DNA from: JBEVOS01 sp964563395
GTDB lineage: Bacteria; Pseudomonadota; Alphaproteobacteria; Caulobacterales; Aquidulcibacteraceae
Reading direction: 5' to 3'
NCBI GenBank assembly: GCA_964563395.1
Contig: CAZLWK010000015.1
Location: 1 to 64,000 of the forward strand
Length of the DNA stretch: 64,000 nt
Shown piece after piece: positions 7,008 through 16,470 of the stretch; position 1 is the first letter of the stretch, and the number at the start of each line of letters is the position of its first letter. A model generated the notes under the pieces. It was not told the origin of the DNA, searched no databases, and saw nothing but the letters and a program-made list of their open reading frames with translations. The position numbers and the translations under genes were made by a program.

Positions 7008-9794
7008 ATGGACGACATTGTCCGCGATTTCTTGGCGGAAGCGAGCGAAAGCCTCGACTTGCTCGACCGATCGATGGTCCGCTTGGAGACGAATTCCGAA
7101 GACCCGGCGCTGTTGTCGGAAATCTTCCGCGTGATGCACACCATCAAGGGGACGTGCGGTTTCATCGGCCTTCAACGTCTCGCGGCGGTTGCGCACGCGA
7201 GCGAGAATGTTCTCGGCCAATTCCGCGATGGCGCGCTAAGGCCGACGCAGGCCTCGGTCTCCGCCATTCTTGAAGCGCTCGACGTCATCAAGCAGCTTCT
7301 CGCCCACCTGGAATCGGCCGGTGCGGAACCTCCGGGAGACGATGCGCCCCTTATCGAACGTCTGAACGCGTTCGCGCAGGGCGGCGGTGGACACTCCGTC
7401 CCCGCTTCTCCCGAAAAGAAGTCGGCCGAACCTCTCAGCGTCCGCGTAGGCGGCCTTTCATCGGTCGATTGCGCCGTCGAAATCGGGCTTTCACGGGCCA
7501 AGGCGAAACCCGAAGGAGTCGCCCTGCACGCCGTTCAGGAAGACGCGCTTCACGCCGGCCTGCGCGACGCCGTCTGGGCCGCGCTGGAGGGCGATCGTGG
7601 CGCGGTCGCGGCAGCGCTGCGCGCGCTGGACCTCGCTCCCGAGACGCACGCCTTCATCTGCGCCAATGTCCTGGAGGGGTTTGGCGAATTGGGCCTTGAA
7701 GCCGACGCTTTCGCCGGCGTGCGCGCGCTCTTGGAGATCGGTCCGCCCGCCCCTACCGCGGAGGCGGGCGCCGCCGCGAACGCATCGGCAAGCTCCGTCG
7801 CCGCGCAAACGATCCGCGTGCAGGTGGAATCGCTTGAGCAATTGATGAACGTGGCCAGCGAATTGGTGCTGATCCGAAATCAATTGCTGCAGACGCTGCG
7901 CGCCGAGCCGGACAGCCCTTTCGCCGGTCCGCTGCAGCGCCTGAACCACGTCACCACCGAATTGCAGGAAAGCGTGATGACCACGCGCATGCAGCCGATT
8001 GGCGCTGCATGGACCAAGCTGCCCCGCCTGGCGCGTGATCTGGCGGTCGAGCTGAACAAGCGCATCGCAGTGACGATGGAAGGGGCCGAGACCGAACTCG
8101 ACCGCCAAGTGCTTGAGCAGATCAAGGATCCGCTGACGCATATGATCCGCAACGCGGCGGATCACGGCCTTGAGCCGCCCGGCGAACGCGCCTTGGCGGG
8201 CAAGCCCGAGACGGGCCGCATCGCGCTCAGCGCGCGTCATGAAGGCAGCCAGATCGTCATCGAAGTCGCCGATGACGGGCGTGGCCTCCCGATCTCGAAG
8301 CTCCGGGCGAAGGCCCTTGCGCAAAATCTGATCACGTCGGCCGAGGCGGAATCCCTCTCCGACGCGAAGATTCAGCAGCTCATCTTCCATCCTGGATTCT
8401 CCACGGCGGCGAAAGTGTCCGGCATTTCCGGGCGCGGCGTCGGCATGGATGTTGTGCGCACCAATATCGAGAAGATCGGCGGCACGGTCGAGCTGTCCTC
8501 GGTCGAGGGAAAGGGCACGCGCTTCACGATCCGCATCCCGCTCACGCTTACGATCGTATCGGCGCTGATCGTGGATTGCTGTGGCGAGCGATTCGCGATG
8601 CCTCAATCGAGCGTGGTGGAGCTTGTCGGCGTGGGAGGCGGCTCCGGCCGCATGATTGAAAAGATCAATGGCGCGCCGCTGCTTCGTCTGCGCGACCGTC
8701 TCCTGCCCCTGATCGCGCTGCAGGATCTCATGCAGCTGAAGCCGCCCATCGAGCGAGACGGAGAACGCAGCGTCCTTGTCACGAAAGTTGGCTCTCTTTC
8801 CTATGGGATCATCGTCGATCGCGTGTTCGACACCGAGGAGATCGTGGTCAAGCCGGCCGCGAGCATCTTGCGTGACATCCCCTATTATTCGGGCGCGACG
8901 ATCCTCGGCGACGGCGCCGTGATCATGATCCTGGATCCCAAGGGCGTGGCCGCCTGCATCGGATCGGTGGAATCGGAGGCCGCCGAGGCGGACATGGCGC
9001 GCCCGGCCCTCGAAGAGAAAAGCGTTCAATTGCTGATCGTGCGCGACAGCACGGGCGCGCTCAAGGCAACGCCGCTCACGCTTGTCTCGCGCATCGAGGA
9101 GATCGCGGGACATGAGATCGAGCATGCGAGCGGCAAGCCCGTTCTGCAATATCGCGGCAGATTGATGCCGCTGGTGCCGCTCGATCCAATGACGGAGATT
9201 CATCGCAACAGCCCCTCCCGCCCCGTTCTCGTTTTCGATGACGGCGCGCGCGCAGTGGGTTTGGTGGTGGAGGAAATCGTCGATGTTGTCGCCGCGCCTT
9301 TGCGACAGGATTTCAAAGCCGGCGCGCCCGGCGGCCTGGGCAGCCTGGTCGTCGGCGATCAGGTGACGGACGTGATCGACCTTGCGCATTATTGGCGAAC
9401 GGCCGCCTTCGACGCGGCTCCGGCGGCCTCCGCAAGGCCGGCCGCGCCGCAGAAACGCGCGCTTATCGTCGACGCCAGCGCCTTCCAGCGTAATCTCGTG
9501 GCGCCGATGCTGAGCATGGCTGGCTACGATGTGACGATGGCCGATGATGCAGACGCAGCCTGCGCGCTGATCGATCGCGGCGAGGCGTTCGATGTCATTC
9601 TCTCAGACAGCGCGCTTGAGGGCCGCACGCGGCTGCAGGCCCTCTCCGCGCCCGTGATCGGTCTCTATGACGATCCCTTCAGTGTGCGTCAGAACGAGGC
9701 TGATGGATTCACGCAGCTGGCCTGCCGCTTGGACCGCGATGGCCTCATGTCCACGCTGGCGCAGATTGAACGTCCCAATCGGAGAGCCGCATGA
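7008..9794 (+). CDS. cheA: Chemotaxis histidine kinase CheA with extra CheW-like and receiver domains
   Basis: A 928-residue protein. N-terminal HPt with phospho-acceptor His44 (MHTIKGTCGF); a linker to about 265; dimerisation helices (LEQLMNVASELVLIRNQL); a CheA-type HATPase with HMIRNAADHGLE, EVADDGRGL and GRGVGMDVV; a CheW domain from about 515; a second, diverged CheW-like domain at about 670-800; and a C-terminal receiver-like domain (ALIVDASAFQRN, then ILSDSALEG) ending the protein. It phosphorylates CheY and CheB in response to the methyl-accepting protein encoded nearby. It overlaps cheW by 4 bases. The receiver tail is short and somewhat degenerate, suggesting a regulatory or sink role. 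Confidence 0.94.
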   Translation: MDDIVRDFLAEASESLDLLDRSMVRLETNSEDPALLSEIFRVMHTIKGTCGFIGLQRLAAVAHASENVLGQFRDGALRPTQASVSAILEALDVIKQLLAHLESAGAEPPGDDAPLIERLNAFAQGGGGHSVPASPEKKSAEPLSVRVGGLSSVDCAVEIGLSRAKAKPEGVALHAVQEDALHAGLRDAVWAALEGDRGAVAAALRALDLAPETHAFICANVLEGFGELGLEADAFAGVRALLEIGPPAPTAEAGAAANASASSVAAQTIRVQVESLEQLMNVASELVLIRNQLLQTLRAEPDSPFAGPLQRLNHVTTELQESVMTTRMQPIGAAWTKLPRLARDLAVELNKRIAVTMEGAETELDRQVLEQIKDPLTHMIRNAADHGLEPPGERALAGKPETGRIALSARHEGSQIVIEVADDGRGLPISKLRAKALAQNLITSAEAESLSDAKIQQLIFHPGFSTAAKVSGISGRGVGMDVVRTNIEKIGGTVELSSVEGKGTRFTIRIPLTLTIVSALIVDCCGERFAMPQSSVVELVGVGGGSGRMIEKINGAPLLRLRDRLLPLIALQDLMQLKPPIERDGERSVLVTKVGSLSYGIIVDRVFDTEEIVVKPAASILRDIPYYSGATILGDGAVIMILDPKGVAACIGSVESEAAEADMARPALEEKSVQLLIVRDSTGALKATPLTLVSRIEEIAGHEIEHASGKPVLQYRGRLMPLVPLDPMTEIHRNSPSRPVLVFDDGARAVGLVVEEIVDVVAAPLRQDFKAGAPGGLGSLVVGDQVTDVIDLAHYWRTAAFDAAPAASARPAAPQKRALIVDASAFQRNLVAPMLSMAGYDVTMADDADAACALIDRGEAFDVILSDSALEGRTRLQALSAPVIGLYDDPFSVRQNEADGFTQLACRLDRDGLMSTLAQIERPNRRAA

Positions 9795-10267
9795 GCGAAA
9801 AGCGCATGACTCCCACCGGCCCCACCGAACTGGTCACGATGCGCTCGGGCGAAACCGTGTTCGGCATCCCGGTGCTGCGCGTTCGCGACGTGCTCGACGC
9901 GCCGACGATTTTCGCCGTGCCCTTGGCGCCGCCGGAAATCGTCGGCTCGATCAATCTACGGGGCCGCATCGTCACGGCGATCGATTTGCGCACGCGGCTC
10001 GATCAAAGGCCGCGCGAGACGGATCGTTGCATGTGCGTCATCGTCGAACGCCAATGCGATGGCGCAAGCGAGCCCTACGCGCTGCTGGTCGATGAAATCG
10101 GCGAGGTGATGACGCTGGCGCCGAGCGCTTATGAGCCGAACCCGACCACGCTTTCACCCGAATGGGCGGCCGTGAGCCAGGGCCTCTTCCGTCAACCGGA
10201 CGGCCTTATCATCATCCTCAACATCGACGCCGTTCTGGATGGCGTTGGCCGTCGCCGGGCGGCGTGA
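9791..10267 (+). CDS. cheW: Chemotaxis coupling protein CheW
   Basis: A 158-residue CheW domain: VFGIPVLRVRDVL, the conserved GSINLRGRIVTAIDLR segment, and LLVDEIGEVM followed by GLFRQPDGLIIILNIDAVL. It links receptors to CheA. Its ATG overlaps the cheA stop. It ends 6 bases before the convergent cheR stop; a small CGCCT-CTC-AGGCG hairpin (10268-10280) lies between them and may act as a weak terminator. Confidence 0.94.
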   Translation: MSEKRMTPTGPTELVTMRSGETVFGIPVLRVRDVLDAPTIFAVPLAPPEIVGSINLRGRIVTAIDLRTRLDQRPRETDRCMCVIVERQCDGASEPYALLVDEIGEVMTLAPSAYEPNPTTLSPEWAAVSQGLFRQPDGLIIILNIDAVLDGVGRRRAA

Positions 10268-10273
10268 CGCCTC

Positions 10274-11119
10274 TCAGGCGGCGCGTGGCGCGTTGCCAGC
10301 GCCGGCCGCCAAGCGATAGAGGCCGCGCTCGCTTGGCGCGCCGGTGAACTTGCTGGTTACGCCGATGATCGTATCCGCGCTGCCAAGGAAGAGCGCGCCG
10401 TCGCGCGCCATGACTTGCGCGATGTGATCGAGCACGCGCGTCTTGGTGGGCGTCTCGAAATAGATGAGGACGTTGCGCAAGAAGACCACATCGAACACGC
10501 CGAGATGAGCGGCCGTCTCGATGAGATTGTGCCGCCGGAAGGTCACCATGCGCCGCACGGCGTCCGACACCGCATACGTATCGTCCGCGCGCTTGACGAA
10601 ATGCCGATCGAGCCGGGCCGGCGTAAGCCCACGCTTCACCTCAAAGCTCGTATAAATTCCGGCGCGCGCCTTCTCCAGGATCGGATCGGATATATCAGTG
10701 CCTACGATCTCCAGACGCCAGCCGATCAAATGAGGAAAGGATTCCAGCATCTGAATGGCGATCGAATAAGGCTCCTGCCCGCTTGAGCACGCCGCGCACC
10801 AGACGCGGATCGTTTTCTGCGCGGCGCGCGCGCGCGCCAGATTGGGCAGCACCACGCTCGCCAATTGCTCGAACGGCTTTTCGTCGCGGAAGAACAGGGA
10901 TTCGTGCGTGACCATCGCCTCGATGACGGCGGTGATCATGTGTTCGCGTGGGCGTGTGCGAATTTCCGTCAGCAGTTCGATCACACTGCGCAGGCCAAGC
11001 TTCTGCGCCACGGGCTGGAGACGGCTGCCGACGAGATAGAGCTTATCGCTTGTCAGCGACATGCCGGCCCGATCTTGGAGGAGCTTCTGCAGCGCCTGAA
11101 AATCCGGACCGCTGATCAT
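10274..11119 (-). CDS. cheR: Chemotaxis protein methyltransferase CheR
   Basis: A 281-residue protein: an N-terminal helical CheR_N domain (to about 75), then a Rossmann-type SAM-dependent methyltransferase with VWCAACSSGQEPYSIAI, ILEKARAGIY and DVVFLRNVLIYF. It methylates receptor glutamates. THESLFFRD is the characteristic family segment. The start codon overlaps the cheB stop by 4 bases, giving the operon mcp-cheB-cheR read leftward. Confidence 0.95.
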   Translation of the reverse strand: MISGPDFQALQKLLQDRAGMSLTSDKLYLVGSRLQPVAQKLGLRSVIELLTEIRTRPREHMITAVIEAMVTHESLFFRDEKPFEQLASVVLPNLARARAAQKTIRVWCAACSSGQEPYSIAIQMLESFPHLIGWRLEIVGTDISDPILEKARAGIYTSFEVKRGLTPARLDRHFVKRADDTYAVSDAVRRMVTFRRHNLIETAAHLGVFDVVFLRNVLIYFETPTKTRVLDHIAQVMARDGALFLGSADTIIGVTSKFTGAPSERGLYRLAAGAGNAPRAA

Positions 11120-12180
11120 GCTTGGCCCCGCATGGCACGCGCCAAATACGCCGCCGTCGCATCGAGCGGCAATTGACCCATGGCGCGGCCAGTGCGGAAC
11201 GCAGCGCCAGGCATGCCCCAGACAACGCTGGTGGATTCATCCTGGGCGAAGAAAGCCCCGCCCGCATCCGCCACCGCGACACATCCGTCCGCGCCATCGC
11301 GGCCCATGCCCGTGAGGATGCTCGCAAGCACGCCGCGGCCATAGACTTTCGCGAGCGACCGCAACATCGGGTCCACGGCCGGCTTGCAGAAATTCTCCGG
11401 CGGCCCGTCCGACAACTTGACCACGACGCCTTCCGCGCGGCGCTCGACGAGCATATGCGCGCCGCCGGGGGCGACATAGATGCATCCCGCCTCCACGCGC
11501 ATATTGTCGGCCCCTTCGAACGCGCGCGCGCCGCTCACCTGGCCAAGCTGCTGCGCGAGCATCGCGGTGAAACTGGGCGGCATGTGCTGCGTGATGAAGA
11601 CGGGCACACGGACCGCGCCCTTCGCCGCGGCGAAGATTTTCAAGAGCGCAGGCGGGCCGCCGGTGGAACTGCCGATCGCAACGATGTCCGGCCGCAACAG
11701 CGGAAAGGCGGCCGGAGCGGCCATAGGCTCGCTCGCGGCCGGCGAACGCAATCCTTGGCGCGCCTTGCGCCCATGCACCTTAATCTTCGCGCGCAGTTCA
11801 TCGAAGAATTGCGTGAGGCCGAGATTGCCCGCGCTGGCCTCGGGCTTCGGCACATAATCGGCCGCGCCGAGGCGCAATGCCTTGAAGCTTAAATCCGCGT
11901 GGCGCTGCGTCAACGCGGACGCCATGATGACCGACAGGCCCGGCTTCAACGCCAAGAGCTTCGGCAGCGCTTCAAGCCCATCCATGACGGGCATTTCCAC
12001 ATCAAGCAGCACCACGTCCGGTGAGAGCTTGCGCGCGAGCTCAATGGCATGGGCGCCGTCATTGGCGACGCCGAGCACCGAAATTTCAGCGTCGGCGCCG
12101 ATGCCGCGCTGAACGATCCCGCGCACTACCGCGGAATCGTCCACCACCAGAACGCCAAGAGGCGCTGCTTGCGCCGCCAT
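11116..12180 (-). CDS. cheB: Chemotaxis response regulator protein-glutamate methylesterase CheB
   Basis: A 354-residue protein: receiver domain with Asp60 (VVLLDVEMPVMDG), a linker, and a methylesterase domain with the catalytic triad in AIGSSTGGPPAL (Ser172), ITQHMPPSFT (His) and GMGRDGADG (Asp). It removes methyl groups from receptors after CheA phosphorylation. It starts 11 bases after the methyl-accepting protein gene with a GGGAGG ribosome site, and its stop overlaps cheR. No cheD is visible in the cluster. Confidence 0.95.
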   Translation of the reverse strand: MAAQAAPLGVLVVDDSAVVRGIVQRGIGADAEISVLGVANDGAHAIELARKLSPDVVLLDVEMPVMDGLEALPKLLALKPGLSVIMASALTQRHADLSFKALRLGAADYVPKPEASAGNLGLTQFFDELRAKIKVHGRKARQGLRSPAASEPMAAPAAFPLLRPDIVAIGSSTGGPPALLKIFAAAKGAVRVPVFITQHMPPSFTAMLAQQLGQVSGARAFEGADNMRVEAGCIYVAPGGAHMLVERRAEGVVVKLSDGPPENFCKPAVDPMLRSLAKVYGRGVLASILTGMGRDGADGCVAVADAGGAFFAQDESTSVVWGMPGAAFRTGRAMGQLPLDATAAYLARAMRGQA

Positions 12181-12191
12181 GCCGGCCTCCC

Positions 12192-14147
12192 TTAGCGGCT
12201 GACGAAGCGATCAATGGCGATGCGCAATTCCTCGGATTGGCGCGACAATTCGTTCGACGCCTGCAGGAGATCGCCTGAGGCGACGCTGCTTTGATGCGCC
12301 GCTTCGCTGACACCGCCAATGCTCGCCGAGACTTGCTGCGTGCCATCGGCGGCCTGGGCGACATTGACGGCGATCTCGCGCGTCGCCGTCGATTGCTCCT
12401 CAACTGCGCCAGCGATCGCCGTGGCGATCTCAGCGACTTTGCGGATCGTCTCCGCGATACTTTGGATGGCGACCACGGAAGATTCTGTCGCGGCCTGCAT
12501 CGCCGCGACCTGCGAGGAGATTTCCTCCGTCGCCTTCGCGGTTTGATCGCTGAGGCTCTTCACCTCGGAGGCGACGACCGCGAAGCCCTTACCGGCCTCG
12601 CCCGCCCGCGCGGCTTCGATGGTGGCGTTGAGCGCCAAGAGCTTCGTCTGCCCGGCGATATTGTTGATGAGCGTGACGACATTGCCGATCTTCTGCGCGG
12701 CGTCGGCCAAGCCTTGCACGGAAAGGCTGGTCCGATCCGCCTCGGCGACCGCGCGCTGCGTGACCGAATTCGACTCGCTGACTTGGCGGGCAATCTCAGC
12801 GATGGACGCCGATAATTCCTCGCCCGCCGCGGAAACGGTCTGCACATTCGTGGACGCGAGCTGCGCGGCCGAAGCGACCTCGGAGGATTGGCGCGTCGTG
12901 TCTTCAGCGGTGCGCGCCATGGATTCGGCGGTCGCGCGCATTTCGGTGGAGGCCGAAGCGACGATATCCGCGATCTCCTTCACACGGAACGCGATGTTCA
13001 TCTGCTCGCTGATGTCGGTGGCGAACTTGATCACCTTGAAGGGGCGGCCATTGCCGTCGAGAATTGGATTGTAGCTGGCCTGAATCCAAATCTCGCGGCC
13101 GCTCTTCGTAATGCGCTTGTATTGGCCGCTGTCGTACTCGCCGGCGCCCAGCTTTGCCCAAAACGCCCGATATTCGGGCGAATTGCGCTCGGAAGGCTCG
13201 ACGAAAATCGAATGATGCTGGCCGCGAATGTCGTCCAGGCTATAGCCCAGCGCCCGCAGGAAGTTGTCGTTGGCGTGGAGAACCTTGCCGTCGAGCGTGA
13301 ACTCGATGATCGCCTGCGACCTGTTAAGCGCGGCCAGACTTCCGGCGTTCGACCGAACGGTCGTGACATTGTCCCATTCAAGGACATTGCCAAGATAAGT
13401 GCGCTTGTCATCGAAAACGGCGCTGACATTGAGCGCGAATTTCAGATCGCCGATTGAGATATCGGTGCGGTGAGGCAGGCGGCTGGGGTCCGACAAAATC
13501 TGGCGCTGATGCGCCGGGTTCTTATGAAAAATGTCGATGCACGTGCCGATGATAGCGTCCGGATTGAAGCTCGGCCACAGCGTTCGAAACGCCTGCGCGT
13601 GCTCCGTGAAAAGCCTCTTTGTCGCGTCATTGACGAACATGACCTTGAGATCGCGATCGACAATCATCTGCGCGACGGAGGCGCCGCCGAACGCGGCGCT
13701 CTTGAACACCGCCGCCCTGTTCGCCACGACCTGTTCCGTGATGTCGCTGGCGAATTTCACCACTTTCATGGGCTTTCGATCAGGCCCAAACACAGGATTG
13801 TAGGTGGCCTGAATCCAGATTTCCCGCCCGCCCTTGCCGATGCGGCGGAACTGACCGGCCTGGAATTCGCCGCGCGCCAGCGCGTCCCAGAACATGCGAT
13901 ATTCGATGGCGTTGCGCTGCTCCGGCTCCACGAACATGGAATGGTGCTGGCCAGTGATTTCGGCGGCGCTATAGCCAACGGCTCTCAAAAAATTGTCGTT
14001 GGCGCGCAATATTCGACCCGTCAGATCGAATTCGATGACGGCCTGCGATCGCTCGATCGCATCGACCACACCTTGCAATTGCAGCTTGTCATCCGCAGGC
14101 GCGGGCTCTTCCAATACGCGAGCTGCACCTAAGCCAAATCGACGCAC
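12192..14147 (-). CDS. Cytosolic methyl-accepting chemotaxis protein with three PAS domains
   Basis: A 651-residue protein with a GTG start at 14147 behind GGGGGAGG. PAS1 (about 25-145) and PAS3 (about 275-392) are close copies (both have RSQA-IEF, LRANDNFLRA/LHANDNFLRA, GQHHS-FVEP and IWIQA-YNP); PAS2 (about 150-265) is diverged. A coiled-coil signalling domain follows, with the hairpin tip IAGQTKLLALNATIEAARAGEAGKG split around its centre. There is no transmembrane helix or HAMP domain, so it senses an internal signal; PAS domains of this type often bind haem or flavin, but no decisive ligand residue was identified. First gene of mcp-cheB-cheR. Confidence 0.93.
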   Translation of the reverse strand: MRRFGLGAARVLEEPAPADDKLQLQGVVDAIERSQAVIEFDLTGRILRANDNFLRAVGYSAAEITGQHHSMFVEPEQRNAIEYRMFWDALARGEFQAGQFRRIGKGGREIWIQATYNPVFGPDRKPMKVVKFASDITEQVVANRAAVFKSAAFGGASVAQMIVDRDLKVMFVNDATKRLFTEHAQAFRTLWPSFNPDAIIGTCIDIFHKNPAHQRQILSDPSRLPHRTDISIGDLKFALNVSAVFDDKRTYLGNVLEWDNVTTVRSNAGSLAALNRSQAIIEFTLDGKVLHANDNFLRALGYSLDDIRGQHHSIFVEPSERNSPEYRAFWAKLGAGEYDSGQYKRITKSGREIWIQASYNPILDGNGRPFKVIKFATDISEQMNIAFRVKEIADIVASASTEMRATAESMARTAEDTTRQSSEVASAAQLASTNVQTVSAAGEELSASIAEIARQVSESNSVTQRAVAEADRTSLSVQGLADAAQKIGNVVTLINNIAGQTKLLALNATIEAARAGEAGKGFAVVASEVKSLSDQTAKATEEISSQVAAMQAATESSVVAIQSIAETIRKVAEIATAIAGAVEEQSTATREIAVNVAQAADGTQQVSASIGGVSEAAHQSSVASGDLLQASNELSRQSEELRIAIDRFVSR

Positions 14148-14201
14148 GCTGACCTCCCCCGGGATGAATCCTCACCCTGGCGGGAGAATTCGCGCGCGTG
14201 C

Positions 14202-14216
14202 TTAACGAGTTCCTAA
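14202..14216. promoter_or_regulatory. CtrA-type box TTAA-N7-CTAA upstream of the methyl-accepting protein
   Basis: TTAA (14202-14205), 7 bases, CTAA (14213-14216), one mismatch from the CtrA consensus, 55 bases upstream of the GTG start at 14147. Its occurrence in the promoter of the second chemotaxis operon supports shared CtrA control. Confidence 0.4.
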
Positions 14217-14255
14217 ATCCACTACATCTCGCACTGCGTACACACTCCCTTGTGG

Positions 14256-15317
14256 CTATTGCCGCGCCAGGACGCGATGCAGGAACGCACGCGCATCGGC
14301 GGCGGAGCGGTCCGGTATTTCCAACTGCGGCATGTGACCGACATCGGGGTAGATGATGAGTTCCGCGCCGGGGATGGCTGCGGCGAATTTGTGCGCGGAG
14401 GCGACCTCGATCAGCCGGTCCTTGTCGCCCCAGAGGATGAGCGTAGGCGCCTTGATCCTGGCGAGTTCGGAGGGCTGCGCGCCCGCCCCCGCCCCCATCA
14501 TCCGCATAAGGATGGGGCGATGGCCGGGCGCGCGCTGCACCGCCACCCAGCGCTCGACGAAGGCGTCGGTGACGACGGAGGCGTCGACGAAATTGCCCCG
14601 CAAGGATGCGGCGGTGAGCGGGCGCGTCTCGATCGTCTCCAGGAGAAAACGCCCGATAGGCGTGCCCAACAGCCGAAACGCAAGCGAGGGCGGCGGCGAT
14701 GTTTCGTTCGCGAAGCCCGCGGCGTTGACGAGCACGAGCGCGGTCAGGCTGTCCGGGTATGCCAGCGCGACGCCCCATGCCACGCCCCCGCCCATCGAGT
14801 TTCCGGCGATCGCATAGCGCCTAAGGCCGAGCGCCTTGGTGAAATCGCCGATGTAAGAGACGAGCCCCGCGCCGCTTGGCGCATATGCGTCGGGCGCCCG
14901 CGTGAGACCGTGGCCGGGCAGATCCACCGTGACGACACGAAAGTCGCGTGCAAGGATCTCAATCCACGGCGCCCAGGAGAGAAAAGAATCGCCGAACCCA
15001 TGGACAAGCAGCACCGTGGGTGCGTCCCGCGGCCCATCATCCCGATAATGTGCGCGCAAGCCGCCCGGCAGATCGACATAGCGCGACGTGGGCGCGGCAT
15101 AGCGCGCCTCAAGCGCCTCATACGGAATATCGCCGCGTCGCAGCGCCAGCCAGGCCGCGCCGCTCAACGCCGTCAAAACCAGAAACGCACCGCCCAACAC
15201 CTTCAGCAAAGCCGGCCCCCCTTGAATTTTCGGTGCGAATGATGCGAGGGCGCTCGGCCCGCGACAAGCCCGGCGCCGTTCGACGGGCGCCTTTCGCTCC
15301 AGCGCCGCATTGGCCAT
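14256..15317 (-). CDS. Alpha/beta-fold hydrolase with N-terminal membrane anchor
   Basis: A 353-residue protein. A hydrophobic helix (about 38-58, VLGGAFLVLTALSGAAWLAL) anchors it, then an alpha/beta hydrolase: oxyanion motif VLLVHGFGDS, nucleophile elbow GNSMGGG (Ser), acid in LILWGDKDRLIE and His in DVGHMPQ, all three triad members present. The family includes esterases, lipases and C-C hydrolases; the substrate is unknown. The 37 residues before the helix are unlike a signal peptide, so the true start may be further in. It is divergent from the next gene with only 32 bases between the start codons. Confidence 0.82.
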   Translation of the reverse strand: MANAALERKAPVERRRACRGPSALASFAPKIQGGPALLKVLGGAFLVLTALSGAAWLALRRGDIPYEALEARYAAPTSRYVDLPGGLRAHYRDDGPRDAPTVLLVHGFGDSFLSWAPWIEILARDFRVVTVDLPGHGLTRAPDAYAPSGAGLVSYIGDFTKALGLRRYAIAGNSMGGGVAWGVALAYPDSLTALVLVNAAGFANETSPPPSLAFRLLGTPIGRFLLETIETRPLTAASLRGNFVDASVVTDAFVERWVAVQRAPGHRPILMRMMGAGAGAQPSELARIKAPTLILWGDKDRLIEVASAHKFAAAIPGAELIIYPDVGHMPQLEIPDRSAADARAFLHRVLARQ

Positions 15318-15349
15318 GATGGCCCTGGCGGCTTCCCCGAGGTGGACAC

Positions 15350-16198
15350 ATGGTCAGATTGGTGCGGTTCGAGAGGCCCGACGGCACGGAAGGTTTTGGA
15401 ACGGCGGAAGGCGGCGGCGTCTGCGACCATGCCGTGCGCGGCGCGGCGGCGACCTTTTCCGCTTTTCTCGCAGACGCGGCGCGCGGCGCGCATGGCTTTC
15501 CGGGCGCCGACTTCGCCGCGCAAGATTTGACGCTGCTGGCGCCGATCGACCCCACGAGTCGAATTATCTGCGTCGGCCTCAATTTCAAGGCGCATATCGA
15601 AGAGACTGGTCGCGAAGCGCCCTCTTACCCGACCTTCTTTCCTCGTTATCCGGATTCATTGGTCGGCCACGGACAACACATGATCCGACCACGCGTTTCA
15701 GAGCAGTTCGACTTTGAAGGCGAGCTCGCTCTCGTGATTGGCCGAGGCGGACGCCATATCGCGGAAGCTGACGCCCACGATCACATCGCAGGGTTCATGC
15801 CGTTCAACGACGGATCGATCCGTGATTTTCAATACCGCACGACACAATTCATGGCGGGAAAGTGCTTCTGGCGCTCCGGCGCGGCCGGCCCGCATCTTGT
15901 GACACCGGATGAGGCGGGGGCCGTCGACCGCATGCAACTGACGACGCGCTTGAACGGGCGCGTCGTGCAGCAAGCGGGCCTTGATGACCTTTTGTTCAAG
16001 CCGGCCCGGCTGATCGCCGAACTCTCGACCATATTCCCGCTGCGCCCGGGCGACGTCATCGCGACAGGAACACCCGGGGGTGTCGGCGTGGCGCGCAAGC
16101 CACCACTGTTCTTGCGCGCGAGCGACGTGATCGAGGTTGAGATCGACGCCCTTGGACGCCTTAGCAATGCCGTGGCTGACGAAACCGGCGGGAGCTAG
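15350..16198 (+). CDS. Fumarylacetoacetate hydrolase family protein
   Basis: A 282-residue protein with a short N-terminal domain and the FAH fold: ICVGLNFKAHIEE, metal-binding acids in FDFEGELALVIG and FMPFNDGSIRDFQ, and the closing GDVIATGTPGGVG loop. Family members cleave or decarboxylate beta-diketo acids such as fumarylpyruvate, 2-hydroxyhepta-2,4-dienedioate or acylpyruvates using Mg2+. Its place between hydrolases suggests a catabolic ring- or chain-cleavage step, but the substrate is unknown. It ends 272 bases before the next gene. Confidence 0.88.
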   Translation: MVRLVRFERPDGTEGFGTAEGGGVCDHAVRGAAATFSAFLADAARGAHGFPGADFAAQDLTLLAPIDPTSRIICVGLNFKAHIEETGREAPSYPTFFPRYPDSLVGHGQHMIRPRVSEQFDFEGELALVIGRGGRHIAEADAHDHIAGFMPFNDGSIRDFQYRTTQFMAGKCFWRSGAAGPHLVTPDEAGAVDRMQLTTRLNGRVVQQAGLDDLLFKPARLIAELSTIFPLRPGDVIATGTPGGVGVARKPPLFLRASDVIEVEIDALGRLSNAVADETGGS

Positions 16199-16470
16199 CC
16201 GCACGAGCCTGCCCCAATGGTCGCTTCGCGCAAATCGGGGATAGTCTGGGCAATATTGGGCGCGCGCGCGTAAACTCCGGGCACATAGAGATCGAGGAAA
16301 GCTTCCGCTCAATTTCGGACGGATGCATCAAGGCGTTCCGCGCGCACGACGAAGATTCCGCTCACATTCGCGTCAATTCCAGCCAATCCCGAGATGAAGC
16401 GCGCTTATCCGCTGGCAAATGGCCTGGCGGCGTCCCAGAAGACCGGCAGATTTTGAGAGTCCGCACAAAG

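Noticed and set aside
7491..9389. 632-codon frame antisense to cheA
   Set aside because: Its composition (His, Arg, Asp rich without motifs) is that of a shadow frame, and cheA has complete domain motifs over the same span.
16199..16470. Possible gene or RNA in the 272-base gap before the SnoaL-like gene
   Set aside because: No ORF with a ribosome site, no strong hairpin and no operator was seen there; it is probably a promoter region only.
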